A stretch of DNA of 64,000 bases from Glebionis coronaria (Eukaryota; Streptophyta; Magnoliopsida; Asterales; Asteraceae): NCBI GenBank assembly GCA_025667525.1, contig JANFOE010000050.1, positions 620,001 to 684,000 on the forward strand, given 5' to 3'. This document shows, in pieces, positions 22,083 to 33,832 of the stretch (positions are counted from its first letter, which is position 1; each line of letters begins with the position of its first letter). Made by a program: the position numbers and the translations under genes. The notes below the pieces were generated by a model, which had not been told where the DNA came from, did no database searches, and saw only the letters and a program-made list of their open reading frames with translations.

Positions 22083-24828
22083 TAATGTTAGGGTTTTTGC
22101 AAGCAAATCCTTTTTTTATCGTTTTCTCCTCAAATCGACTCGAATTGATTTCCAATTAACGTAAGACTTAATTTTGTTTTTGGTAAATAAAACTTATGGT
22201 ATTTTAAACTAATTAAAAAGACTATTTAATTAAAAGCTATTTAATTAAACAAATGAGAAAACTAATTTAAAACTAATTTGAAAACAAAATTTAATTATTC
22301 TAAAACTTTCTATTTAAAACTAATTAAAATGATTAAGACAAAAAAATCTATTTTTAATAAAAACATAAACTAATTAAAAAAACTTAATTTTATAAAAACT
22401 TTAAATGAAATTTATTTAAAACTAATTTTAAAACTAATCTATATTAAATAAAACTAAACTAAATTAATTTTTAACTAAAAACCAAAACAATTTAAATAAA
22501 AATTTTAAATAAATTTAATTAAAACTAAAAAAACGTGTATTAAACTAAGTTTAATAAAACTGCTAGTAATATTAGATCCTATATTAATTAAACTAAACAG
22601 AATGAAACACAAAACAAGCACTAGACGAACTGGTTAAGGCTAATGGTTGCTATGCGAGAGGTCAGGGGTTCGAGTCCCCTGACAAACAAATTTTTGGAAT
22701 ATAATTTTTTTTGGAATTAATATTGGGACCAACAGACCAAAAGGATCTGTTTTCCAGTACCAACAAATATCAGTAACACAAACAAAAACCAAATAAGCCT
22801 AACTAAACTCACAATAAAAACAGATAAGCTAGAAAATATAATAAGCAATAAGACAAATAGAAAAGCAAGTAAGCTATTGAAACTGATAATAAGCAAAACG
22901 AAATAAGCTGATAATAATAAACCCAAACCTAAGCAAATCCAAACTAAACATAAACAATTAAGCAAATCCTATATGACTCGAAACCAAATAAGCAGACTGG
23001 AGAATCAAATAAGCAAACCGAAACAAGCAAAAAGAGATTAAACTGAAATAAAACTAATAGGCATATAAATCTAAACAGAAAAACTTACTAAACCAATCCA
23101 AATTTTTCTAAACCAAATCAGCTAATGAACTTAAACACAAATAATAAGCAAACATAAAACTGAATAAACATAAGCAGATTTAAACCTTAAACTAAAACTT
23201 AACACTAAAAATAAAAGAGAACTAGCACCTTTTGATGATCCCATTGGGTAGAAGGATGGCGCTGAGCCTCCTTGATAACTAACCGAAACCAAACACCACC
23301 ACCTTAAATCGTAAGCATCATCAATAGTAACCAACGAACAGTAACCTCTTCGATCCAAACAGTATCAATCGAACAAGAACAATTCTTCGAACCAAACAAT
23401 ACCCATCGAAACAGATTCTTTTGATTTTCCCAGTAGGGGAAATTAATATTCCACTTTCTTTTATCTTTTTTTTTAATATTTTTTTATATTAATAATAATA
23501 AACCGAACCGTAATAAAAGACGCAGATTCAAGATTAAAGATTTGACAGGATTTTAAATGAGACAAAAATTAATTAAAAATAAACTTTTCATTAATTAATA
23601 AAAGAAAATTACAATTGACTGGAAAATTAAAAATACATTAAACCTAATTATCTAATTTGCAGAAAATTAAAATAAAAGAAAAGTGCATATCAAATTACAC
23701 ATGAAAAGGGGTTTTTATAGGAGAAACCCTGGAAACCCTCTTCATAGCTTCATGATTAAGCCACCAATCCTAGCCCTTCTTTCTTCTTTTCTCTCTCTTC
23801 TCTTCGATCCAACAGTGGAAAATCACTACTTGAGCCATGGATTGCCCTCGTGGCATGTATTGTGTTAGTTGTGTTTCTTTATGGGTGATGTGGAGGATGT
23901 GGAGGGATTGGGATGGTGATTTGGTTTAACCAATCAAAACTAAGGAATTTGCCACGTATGATTTGGAGTAGAGGACCACAACTATGGTGGATCTTCCTAT
24001 TTTCATGGGGATTTAATTCCTATTGGTGTGAATTAACCATTGAGGGTAAAACCCCCAATTTTTATGGGTAAAATTGGTGATGGTAAATTAGGGTTTGAAG
24101 TGGTGGTGGGTAAAAAGTTGTCTGTGTGTTTTTTTTGAGATGGGAAAGAAAGTGAAACAGTGAGATTTCACTTTGTTTGTAACGACCTGTATGAGTGGGA
24201 TGGGTAAATAGCTTTTATTAAGTATGTGTGTGTAAAGTAACACGTGTGTGAGAGGATATAAAAGTTATACGTGTGAGGGGGGAGTTGACAGTTTGACCAA
24301 GAAACTTTGACTAGCAATAAACTTAACCGTCCCATGTTTTAATTAAACCAAGTGGGCTTTTGAAGCCCAAGTGTGTGAATCCGTATGTTTGTTTAAGGGG
24401 AAATTGGGCCAATTTGGGATTTATAGTTAATAATCAAGAACATATAACTTCCAAATGGCTTTTTGAGCCCATTAACCCAAATGTGGGACCCACTTGGCCC
24501 GAAACCTTTGTAAATGATTAAATCCACTAAAACAAGCTCGATTTCGGTTTCCTTGTTCATTTCTTTAAAACCGTGTTGATTTTGCCGGTTTTCGTGAACT
24601 TGGGCACACTTCTGGTCTTTTGACATTGTCTTCGTCTCTTTCTTGGACGTTTCTTCAACATTTGACCGTGAAATCCCGTGTTTTCTTTCTTTTTGATCAT
24701 TTGTACCTATTTTAACACAAAAACACAAAACCACGCGTAATTCCGACTTTTACGATATAAAACACATGATTAGGTCTTGTTTTTCCTTGATTTTAGTGGC
24801 AAAAGGATAAGTGTTTACACACTTATTA
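22083..24828 (-). repeat. 5' LTR of element B
   Basis: 2746 bp, minus strand TAATAAG...CATTA, followed by the PBS. Outer hairpin at 24807-24826. The copy differs only lightly from the 3' LTR, so the insertion is not very old. Confidence 0.85.
22615..22695 (+). ncRNA. tRNA-derived Pol III-type module in B 5' LTR
   Basis: Same module as in the 3' LTR: A box 22622-22633 and B box 22667-22677, 45 bases apart, with a T5 run at about 22690. The 3' end reads CTGACAAAC instead of CTGACCAGAC, shortening the T-arm hairpin. Antisense to element B. Confidence 0.7.
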
Positions 24829-24877
24829 AATGATTTTAAAATGATTTTAATGTGCAACAACTGGGTTCCTTTTAACT
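24829..24877. repeat. Right copy of 49-bp direct repeat flanking element B
   Basis: Abuts the right LTR border of B exactly; see the left copy at 13297-13345. Confidence 0.85.
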
Positions 24878-27217
24878 GCTTTCTAGTGTAATCAATTTAG
24901 ATTTTTGAAAAAGGTTTAGTTGTTAGTTTATCAATCAAAGTATACTTTTTGGGTTACAAGTTTTCTGTTGGAAAAAGAATTTTTGCATAAGTGTTTGTGA
25001 CCCCGATTTTTGAACTCAAGAGCAAAAGGAAGTGATAGTGGATTTTTGTTCTTGGTTTTAAATTTGTGTTAGTCATTGGTTAGTTCATCATTTGGTTTCA
25101 AGGTTCTTCAAAAATTATTGAAATTTTTAAGATCTTCATTTTTTTTCTGTTTTCACTCACTTTAGCATAAGCTTGGCAAGTTTAACAAGATTTGTGTTAC
25201 TTGGATTTTTTTCTTTGTTGTGTGATAGCAGGTTCATTAGAAGATATATAGGGGTGTTTGGACTGCTGTAGTCCCACCTTCCTTCATCCTCTACATAAGC
25301 AAGAACATAAGCCATAATCTTAAGCCTTGTGATTAGTGGAGAAGGCATCAGCAGGCCTTTGTGAGGCCTAGATGTAGGTCTCACTTGGTGAGTCAGCTTG
25401 AACCCTCCCTTTTCACTTTGTCTTTGAGTTTTGGACTGTATGCACTTTTGGTTTTGTGTGAATCTGTTAGAATGCCTGTTTTAGTGGTTTGTTTATGTTG
25501 TTTAATGATTTAAATGTAAGTTTTATATATTGGAATCAGATTTAAATTGGTTTAGTAAAAATCTTTGTTAATTTTCATCATCAATAATTAAAGGAGTGTT
25601 TGGTTTAAGTGGATTAACTGATGAGTATAATACAAGGTAGGGTTAAAATAGCTTGAACACATCCTAAGAGGTAGTGGTAGGTTAAATCAGTAATTTGTTT
25701 TGAGTTTGGTAGCTTAACAAGCAAGTTTGCATGTTAGTTTTTGCAAAAAAGTAGCATATATAATCAGTAGGGTATAGCAGATTTGATTTTGAGTGTTAGT
25801 AGCTTAAACCTTGTAATCAGTTAGAACCAGTGGTATTTTAGGTTATATTATTTGTTAGTTGTGGTTTGGTTAGCTTTGTGTGAAGTTATTGTGACTTGAA
25901 ATTCGTTTGAAGACCAAATAGATCAGTAATAGTCCCACCAGACCCCATATAGTTATCAGTAACTCGATTCAGCCATTTGGTGTGCTTAGTTGTGTTAGAA
26001 TTGTGTGTTTGTGTGTTTATCTTGACTCCCCACACTCCACTGAGTGTGGGGGTGCCCTTGGTTTCCAATATCGTTAAGTATCAAGCTCAAAACATAGCAA
26101 AAATGTTTTTCTGATTAAGAGTAGTGTGAAGAATTACCCACTTCTTGTATAAAAGTACCCACTGCTACACTAGAGGACAAGAGTCCACCAGCTGTCAACA
26201 TCAGTTCTTTGTTTTTTTGTCTTTAGTGGACTTAAATTAGTATTTTTCAGTAATTTTAATTTTCCTTGTTTTGTTAATTTATTTTAATATTTTTAGAAAA
26301 GTTAATTTTTATTTTTTTATTTATTTGGTATTTTTAACATTTATTTAAGATTTAATTAGGTTTTTAATATTCTATTTTATGTCTTTTAGTGAAAAAAAGT
26401 TGAGTTTTCAGTTTTTAAATTTTTCTTAGTTTAAGTAATATGTTTTGAGATTTTTAGAATAAAAATTTCATTTTTCACTTTATTTAATTATTTTTTAGAA
26501 TTATGTTAAGTTTTAATTAGTTTTTAATCAAACTGTTTTGTCTTATTAGGTAAAAAATTATTTTTTTCATCTTTTTCTATTTTTATACTGTTTAGCTTTA
26601 TAAATTAGGATTTTTCAAAAAGTAAAATTAATTTTATCATTATTTTATTATTTTTAATCATTATTTTAATTTAAAAGGTGTTTTTAGCATTTAAAAAATA
26701 GAAAAATAGTTTTAAAATTTAGAAAAAAAATACTTTTTAGTGTTTAATTAATATAAGTAAGATATTTGTTTGATAAAATAATATTTTGGGCTTTTTGTTA
26801 GTTATATTTAATTTTAGGGCTTTAATTAGCATTTAAAATTAAATATTTAATTAATAGAAGGTTTTAAAATTTATTTATTGAATTTTTTTATTCTTATTTA
26901 TATTATCTTAGACTTAGTTTTAATTTTTAAATTGTTTTTAGCTTAAATTTTTAATTTCGTCGCGTTTTATGTATATACGTTATCGTTTTACGTCATTCGT
27001 CGTAGTTTAATCGTAGTGTAGCTCGTCTTTTAATTTTATTTCTCTAAACCCAAAAACGACACTAATCCAAACTTGATTTTATATTATTCGCCTAACACTC
27101 ATACACCTCCGCCGAGAACGAACTCGCATTTATCGGTTTTACGGTTTTCATAAATCGTATAACTTAATACTTGCCACATACGCGTTTTCCTAACACGTGT
27201 ACGATTTACCTACATCA
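24878..27217 (+). repeat. 5' LTR of element E, right segment
   Basis: Continuation of the E LTR after B. It ends ACCTACATCA at 27217, a few bases before the PBS. Total E LTR without B is about 3.5 kb. Very T-rich from 26200 to 27000; similar in style to the LTRs of A and F. Confidence 0.7.
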
Positions 27218-27224
27218 ATAATTT

Positions 27225-27242
27225 TGGTGCCGCTGCTGGGGA
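27225..27242 (+). other. Primer binding site of element E
   Basis: TGGTGCCGCTGCTGGGGA, 15 of 18 matches to the complement of the tRNA-Asp 3' end; two of the three differences are C-to-T. Confidence 0.75.
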
Positions 27243-28055
27243 GGTGTGTGCTTAGCCTTATATATATCGTGTTTGTATGAGTAGTGCGTTTTTGCTTTTC
27301 AATTTTTGGAAAGCGTAATTATCGTACTCATTTTTGTTAATTTTTTTTACTATATTATATTATCCAAATAAATCGTGTTTAGTTTTCCTAAAGTAAACAC
27401 ACAAAAATCTTTTACTATATTGTAGATATAATCGTTTTAGTTTTCTTTGTGAATATTATTAATATATTGTATACGTATCACAATAAATTTACAATATCTC
27501 CAAAAGCGTGAAAACGCAATCTTAATTGGGATTTCATCACTCAATTATTGTATTCGAATTTAAAGCAAAAATTAAAAGGCAAAATAGATAATTACTTTCG
27601 TGAGGCTTAATTTTGATTAACACAAACTATAACGTGGGTATAACGCGGTTGTATTTCACGACCTAAGGGAAAAAGGCTCTTAAGTGCTTAGCGCCGCCTC
27701 GTTTCCCCCGCTTGCTTGTGCGTGTTTTGAGAAAGCGGGCTAATCGAGGGTTTTCCGCCAAAGTATTATCTACGTATATTATATTTGCTTGTTTTCAAGG
27801 TTAAACTCTCTTGAACTTTTTGGTGTTCCACCAACCTTCTAAAGTCATCGAAGGCGTTCACTCCACGTGATCGTTTTCATTCCTTGAGGTTCCTTTAATC
27901 GAGAAATTAATTCGAGGAGAGATTTGTAGATTTAAGTCTACGTAATACATAAAAATCCAAAAAAATTAAAAAACAATCAAAAACCAAAAAAATTGAAAAA
28001 ACGAAAAAACCTAAAAAGAATCTTCTTTGCTACCCCCCATTCTCTACGTTAGTGC
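27243..28055 (+). other. Leader of element E
   Basis: Untranslated; contains a block at 27666-27724 shared with the leader of B (AAGTGCTTAGCGCC, CCTCGTTTCCCCCG). No ORF recognised. Confidence 0.65.
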
Positions 28056-28416
28056 ATGCACACTCGATCGAAGGATTATTCTAATTCTAGCGACGCTTCG
28101 AATCGACGACATAGACGAGAATTAGAAACCGACGTTCCTAATATCGTTGTTGAAGAGACCGTAGACGAGATGGCCGACAATCGTTCGATGATGGAATTGC
28201 TCCAAGCGCCCACCGAGGGTTATGGAGACGCGATCGTAATTCCCACTATCGAAGCGGAGAATTTTGAGATTAAGTGCGGAATGCTTTCGTTGATTCAAGC
28301 ATTGAAGTTTCGAGGTCGTAAGGCGGAAAATCCTCACGATCACATTCGGAATTTTGATCATCTTTTAGCCACGAGCAAGTTTAAGAACGTCGACACCGAT
28401 GTCTTCAAGCTTATGC
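28056..28416 (+). pseudogene. Gag N-terminus of element E, truncated by L
   Basis: ATG 28056 (MHTRSKDYSN, compare MRTRS in C) opens the start of an Athila/Tat-type Gag. It contains NRSMMELLQAPTEGYGDAIV, a conserved N-terminal segment, and NPHDHIRNF, the start of the capsid-like domain. The protein stops at FKLML, exactly where relatives continue FPFSLEG, because the LTR of L begins with TGTAAAACCC. The TGT AAA codons contribute the apparent stop. About 120 residues remain of a protein that is normally several hundred long. The retained part has no internal stop, so it looks younger than the frame in B. Confidence 0.8.
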
Positions 28417-28981
28417 TGTAAAACCCGTATTTAAAATACAAGAACCTTAAACATACACAATATCAATTTTATTAAAAATCGTGAAGTAATTTAATTATTC
28501 AAAAAATAAACACTTGTAAATAAGTAATAATAGTTATTCAGTATTACGTAGGTACTTGGTTCAGAAAATAAATACTACATTTCAGAAAATTAAAATACGA
28601 GCACGAGCTAATTTATGTCACGGGAATTGTAAGTCGAAAAATAAAAATGAAAACATATGTACGTACATAAGGGCTGGCGGCTAAAGGCTAGAACAAGGAA
28701 CAAGGAACAATGGGCTTGAGCCCACCCGTTTTAAAAATAAACACAGGGAAAAACAGAGAAAAGGGTTAATGTTCATTTCATGTTTAACAAAAGTAAAACA
28801 AACCACCTAGGGTTTTGGAGAAAGGCTGCCGCCGGCTAGAGAACACAATAGGAGATCGGTAATTACATTATTCCTTTTTCTTATATCACAAAGTATATAT
28901 TCAAATCGAGAGCATTAGTATATTAAAAGGGAAATCATAGAACTAATTAAAGGGGGTGTCGGGTTTTGTTGTTTCATGATA

Positions 28982-29003
28982 ACCGAGACCATAAGGTCTC
29001 GGT
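28982..29003. repeat. Hairpin 1 of three in L
   Basis: ACCGAGACC-ATAA-GGTCTCGGT, perfect 9-bp stem with a 4-base loop. Confidence 0.8.
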
Positions 29004-29174
29004 GTGCTTACTGTTGGCCAGCCGTGACCCTTACAAGGGCGGCGGTGGCTGGGTTGTTTTGGCCGCAACAAACCAAACCCAAACAGGGGAGTAAACACAT
29101 CCAAGGGGGTGTTTGTTTTTATGTTCAGTGGGTAAAGGTAGGACAGCAGGGTGTGTTTGTTTATGGCAGTGGGA

Positions 29175-29197
29175 ACTGAGAGCTTAAGGCTCTCGGT
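29175..29197. repeat. Hairpin 2 of three in L
   Basis: ACTGAGAGC-TTAAG-GCTCTCGGT, 9-bp stem with one T-G pair; 193 bases after hairpin 1. Confidence 0.8.
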
Positions 29198-29375
29198 GGG
29201 CATATGATACGAACAGGGGAATCAGATGAGTTTCATTTTACGAATTTGCGACAGTTTAATGACAGAATTTCTTTTGCAGTTTGTACAAGCAACTTTTAGC
29301 GACTGTTTAGCGACAGAAAATTCTGTCAATAATCCGGCTGTGAATATAGCTAGTATGTTGATTTGTTTTCGTGCG

Positions 29376-29397
29376 ACCGAGACTTAGAAGTCTCGGT
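29376..29397. repeat. Hairpin 3 of three in L
   Basis: ACCGAGACT-TAGA-AGTCTCGGT, perfect 9-bp stem; 201 bases after hairpin 2. Confidence 0.8.
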
Positions 29398-30516
29398 AGG
29401 CTTTTATTTGACTAGGGTTTTCGGGGCACAGAAACTAAAAAAAAATGTGAAGTTATATTAAATTGGGTTAAATCATTTTTATAAATAAGTTTTGTAATTA
29501 GTTAAGCAAGTTTTTTTATTTATTTAATTTAATTAGTATATTAAATTAATAATGGTTAATTATTTTATCGAATTAAAAATGTGTGATTACTTAAATGATT
29601 TATCTTTCATTGAAACGAATTTAGAAACCTTTTTTAATTTTAGCAACCTTCTAATTGAAGCTGATTACTATTTATGGTAACATTATAATAGCGGAATACA
29701 CATTATACATTAATCAGTAGTACATGAATAGATTAATCAGTAATATTAACTGATGTGTTGGGAAATGTCGGTGTATTTTAATTAAGTACGTTATAGAGCA
29801 AATATAAGAAATTACCTTTAGGAAAAGGTAATAATCCATAAATAAGCTAAAGACGATTTCAATTAAACACGTGAGTGATCCCAGTTCGTTGTACGCAAGG
29901 ACCTTATGAATTTGGGTCGTTCTTTTTAAATTGGACAATTGCTTTGAATTGGGTTTCAGTTTTTATCTAATATTAATCCTACAATTTTAAAACCTAAAGT
30001 GCATGAATAGTACCCGAAAATAAAATCTAAGAGACAATTATTTAAAATCTAAATTAAATTTAAACTTTACTTTAACTATTTATTTTAAAAGAAAAAAATT
30101 ATTTAAACAATTATATATTTAAACTAATTTAATTAAAAGCAATTTTAAAAACTATTTAAAATTTTAAACTAAACTATTCTATTTTAAAAATTTACTTTTA
30201 ACTAAACAAAATCTATTTAAATCGAAATTTATTTAAAAAATAAAATTAATTAAAACTAAATTATTTAAAAACAAATTCTAAAACAATTTAAATTCCTCAA
30301 AAAAAAGTAATAAAGTATTTTTATTTATTTTATTTATTTTATATATTTTATTCAATGAAAATTAACAATTTAATAAAAAGTAATTATACTTTTATTATAT
30401 TAAAACTTTTTATTTAAAATTTTCAAAAGAAATAAATAGTAAAACGTTTAACTAACAAAGAATGAATGTGACAGGTTACAGTATTTTAAGTGCAGATAAA
30501 AAAGTACTAATAAAAT

Positions 30517-30612
30517 AACCAACTAGATCAGTTGGTTAAATGCTTTGGCTGTGATCCAAGAGGTCCTTGGTTCGAGTCCTAGGAAGGACCTTATTTGGAT
30601 ATATATAATTTT
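30517..30612 (+). ncRNA. tRNA-derived Pol III-type module in D 3' LTR
   Basis: A box TAGATCAGTTGG (30524-30535) and perfect B box GGTTCGAGTCC (30569-30579), 45 bases apart. The anticodon arm pairs (TTTGG-CTGTGAT-CCAAG) with T33 in place and GTG in the anticodon position. By eye the D loop and anticodon region look closest to Asn/Ile/Lys-type tRNAs. The acceptor stem does not pair; instead GGTCCTT and AAGGACC flank the T arm. A T6 run follows at about 30607. Antisense to element D. Confidence 0.7.
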
Positions 30613-32034
30613 TTGGAATAGAAGAAATATGATTATAATTATAACCAAACATTAAGATACAAATTATATATAAACTCAATAATCAAACACCTCAGATCAG
30701 GACAAATCTCAGAATACAGTTAATATTAGCCAAAACATAACAGTGAATCAAATATGCAACAGACTTATCAGCAATAACCTTATATATCAGTAACCAAAAT
30801 CAATTAAACTAAACAGAAGTAAGACAACAAATATAATCACAGTAATTTCATCAGACTAAAAAAATTCGACACAGTCACTTATTTAAAAGCAAACCACAGG
30901 CTCAAATCAAGCATCATCAACAAACCTTATTATGGCAAGTTATAAATCACAAAGGTTAGACATCAAGCTAGTACACCTTAAAATCAACAGGTTACATTCG
31001 ATAATCTCAACTCAATCACACCAGGCAACAAATCGATCAAACATAAAATCAAGAAAAGCAGCCAAGTAATTAATTATGAAAACTCAGCAATCGTAGTTCA
31101 AACTAAATAACAATCCATAGACTAAACATGGAAGCATATTCAAACACATAAACTAACTAAGCAGATCTATCATCGTAGCATATATAACAAATCAATCAGA
31201 TTTACCAAAGTCATTTACTAAAAAAGAACAGATTAAACCAATAAAACCTCATACAATCAGATTAAACTAAAATTAAAGAATAAAGTGAAACTAACCATTC
31301 AATGAAGATAACCTTTGATGATGAAAAACGTGTTGAGCGTTCTTTTCACAACAAACTACACCATCTAAACACCAATAAACCACGAACCAACCATCATAAC
31401 TCGAACCAAGTATCAACCGAACCAAACAGCTTATATATTAAGCTTTTCTAGTAGGGAAAAGTCTTATACAAATCTCACCTTTCTTATTTATTTAAAGCTA
31501 TTAATTAAGCTTAATCAAATAAGTTTTCATATAATATCAATATAGATTAATAAAGAAATAATTGCAATAAAATTTTAACAGTAAATAAAATCAAGACAAA
31601 TTTAACTCAAAATAAATTTTATTAATCAGAAAATCAATACAAAACTATTAAAATAAAAATACAATTTATCATAAATCTACTTTGACATTATAACAGTAAA
31701 ATAAATTTGGAATGATAAATTACAATTAATAGGGGGTTTTTATAGGTAAACCCCAAGCCCTCTCGGGTGAGTTTGTTGAGCAGCAAATCCAATCTTGGCC
31801 CTTGAATCTTCTATTCTCTTTCTTCTTTTGATCATACGGCTGAAATTGGTTTTCTCTCAGACAGATCGCCAGCGTGGAAAGGATTTGTGCTTCTTGTGCT
31901 TCTTCTCTGCTAATGTGGCCTATTTTTATTGGATAGATGATTTGGATGGAATGAATCAACCAATCAGAGTTGATTGGTGACAAGGTGAGATGCCACGTAG
32001 ATTGATAACAACCATCATCTTCATCCCTATAAAG

Positions 32035-32039
32035 ATGGG
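32035..32039. repeat. Target site duplication of C, left (ATGGG)
   Basis: ATGGG directly before the 5' LTR of C; the second copy is at 41181-41185. Confidence 0.85.
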
Positions 32040-32474
32040 TAATAAGTGTGAAAACACTTATCCTTTTACCACTTAATTATAATAATAACCAAGCCAAAAT
32101 GTGTATTTTATGTCGTAAATGTCAGAATTATGCGTGGTTTGTGTTTTTGTTGTGATTTAGGATCAAAATGTAAAAATGGAAGAAAACACGGGCTTTCACG
32201 GGCTTTTATCGAAGAAAAAGATAAAAGACGAAGTCAAAAGATCAAGAGTGCAAAAAGAACGGAAGTCCAAGGCCTATTTTGAAGATTTATCGAAGAAAAA
32301 GTCCAAAGACGGAAGTTTAATAAAGTCAAAGAACTCAAGTCTAATAAATGAAGAAATTATAAGACGAGTTTAATTTATCCATCGACAAATCCCGAGACAA
32401 AGTCAATAAAGTCGAAGAATTTAGAATACGAAAAGACGAGAAGAGGAAGAAAAGATCAACATATGTTAATCCTT

Positions 32475-32483
32475 CTATAAATA
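32475..32483 (+). promoter_or_regulatory. TATA box candidate, 5' LTR of C
   Basis: CTATAAATA about 435 bases into the LTR, also present in the 3' LTR near 39852. A plausible Pol II promoter core for this element. Confidence 0.55.
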
Positions 32484-33044
32484 CCCTCCAAATGTGTCAT
32501 TAGGAGGTGTTAGCTAATTTGACAAATTAGTCTTTCCATTTTACTTACTTGCACTTTCATATTGTCATTTACTTAATTGTCATTTAAATTCTTGCCTTTA
32601 ATTTCAAGTAAGTTTTAATTTTGTTGTTGAATCTTTATTTTTAATCAAGTTTTTAATTAATCTCTCTATCTACCTTTCTTGTTTTGCTTAATCTTTATGT
32701 TTATTTGCTTATTGTCATGCTTATTTGATTGTTTGTTATGTTTTTATATGTTTGATTGTGTTGGCTTATTGATTTTATAGCTTATTTTGTGCTTTGCTTA
32801 TATTTAATTAAGTGTTTTTTAAAGTTATTTTTATAAAAAGTTGATTTTAAATATTTTAATTAATTTGTGTTTTTAAAAGTTTTTAAATTTTAGCTTATCT
32901 GCTTTTTTTTAAACTTGTTTTGGTTAAACTTTTAGATAAGTGCTTATTTGATTTTTAGCTTATTTTATTTTTGCTTAAATTTTGATCTAGTTCGGGTTAT
33001 GCCAAAACCCTAGTTTCCCTAATTAGGTCTAGATCCCAGTTATT

Positions 33045-33410
33045 CCGAACTACGCGTGTCTTTCATTTCCCGAATTAGGTTAGAAACCAGCTCATCCCGA
33101 ATTGCATCTAGGTCCAACATTCCGAACTAAATAACTATAGTATTCCGAATTGCACCCAAAGTCTGGATTCCGAACTACATCAGGATTACTTATCCCGAAT
33201 TGCATCAAGGTCCAACATTCCGAACTACTTTCAAAACTCACATTCCGAATTGAATGTGTGATGTAGATTCCGAACTAGGTCAGGCATGTATTCCGAACTG
33301 TGTTCTAGATGGTTATTCCGATATAGCTCTTGGATTGCCTATTCCGAATTACTTGTTGGATGTGATATTCCGAACTAGGTTGTGCATGCACGGATTCCGA
33401 ATTAGGTCAG
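33045..33410 (+). repeat. TTCCGAA repeat array in 5' LTR of C
   Basis: About fourteen units with core ATTCCGAACTA or (T/C)CCGAATTGCA, spaced 20-35 bases. The same array is in the 3' LTR at about 40415-40775. Confidence 0.85.
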
Positions 33411-33814
33411 GTATTTATGTTTTCTGACTTATGTTTTGTTTTAGTTTTCCTGTTTTAGTTTTTAAACTTTAATTTTTCCCGCCTTTTTCTCAAGCTTTAT
33501 TTTAATTGTTTTAACTTAGCTTTATTTTAAGTTTACATTTTTATTAAATTGTCAAATCTACTTTTCGTCAAGCTTTAATTTTTCATCATTTAATTAATTC
33601 GTTTTTAAAGTCTTAATATTTCGCCATTTACTTTTTAATCATTTTTAGCTTTATTTACTTTACCATTTACTTTAAAGTCTTGCACTTTTATTTTACAACA
33701 ACGACCGAATTCTTTCTTTTTACCAAAAGACGACTGAGTCACACGTTAACCAATAGTTAATTCTAATTGACCAATCAAAGAACTTTTTAACTAGTAAAAT
33801 CCTTAATATTGAAA

Positions 33815-33832
33815 TGGCGCCGATGCCGGCTC
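33815..33832 (+). other. Primer binding site of element C
   Basis: TGGCGCCGATGCCGG, three bases after the LTR end; matches the tRNA-Asp complement over the first 14-15 bases except one, then diverges. Confidence 0.7.

Larger units (their letters stand above)
13346..24828 (-). mobile_element. Element B: complete non-autonomous gypsy element (gag-pro only)
   Basis: About 11.5 kb. LTRs at 13346-16101 and 22083-24828, PBS, leader, one gag-protease frame with several stops, 3' noncoding region and PPT. No RT, RNase H or integrase is found in the 6-kb interior. Inserted in the LTR of E and bordered by a 49-bp direct repeat. LTRs start TAATAAG and end CATTA rather than TG...CA. Confidence 0.85.
12148..28416 (+). 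mobile_element. Element E: Ty3/gypsy (Athila/Tat-like) retrotransposon, 5' part, interrupted by B
   Basis: Plus-strand element: 5' LTR (12148-13345 and 24878-27217, split by B), PBS, leader and the start of gag, cut at 28416 by the LTR of L. Gag and leader sequence ally it with B, but the PBS is closer to tRNA-Asp. The 3' part is outside the window. Confidence 0.8.
28417..29750 (+). repeat. Element L: Tekay/Del-like LTR, left part
   Basis: Starts TGTAAAACCCGTATTT and resembles the start of the G LTR read on the minus strand from 60418, including a GCCGCCGGC-containing segment about 420 bases in. Cut at 29750 by the LTR of D. It holds three regularly spaced hairpins (28982-29397). No gene. 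The LTR end is not in the window. Confidence 0.65.
29751..32039 (-). repeat. 3' LTR of element D, distal segment
   Basis: Matches the 5' LTR at 45510-47414 along its length, including the tRNA-derived module. Continues after C at 41186. The last five bases (ATGGG, 32035-32039) are the target duplication of C. A TATATATTAAGC stretch near 31433 could hold a promoter, but I am not sure. Confidence 0.8.
32040..33811 (+). repeat. 5' LTR of element C
   Basis: 1772 bp, TAATAAGTGTG to CTTAATATTG. Hairpin ATAAGTGT-GAAA-ACACTTAT at 32042-32061. It includes a TATA candidate (CTATAAATACCC, about 32475) and an array of ATTCCGAAC/ATTCCGAATT repeats at 33045-33410. Confidence 0.9.

Noticed and set aside
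30517..30592. Functional tRNA gene (GTG anticodon)
   Set aside because: The acceptor stem does not pair and the module recurs at the same spot in LTRs; called tRNA-derived instead.
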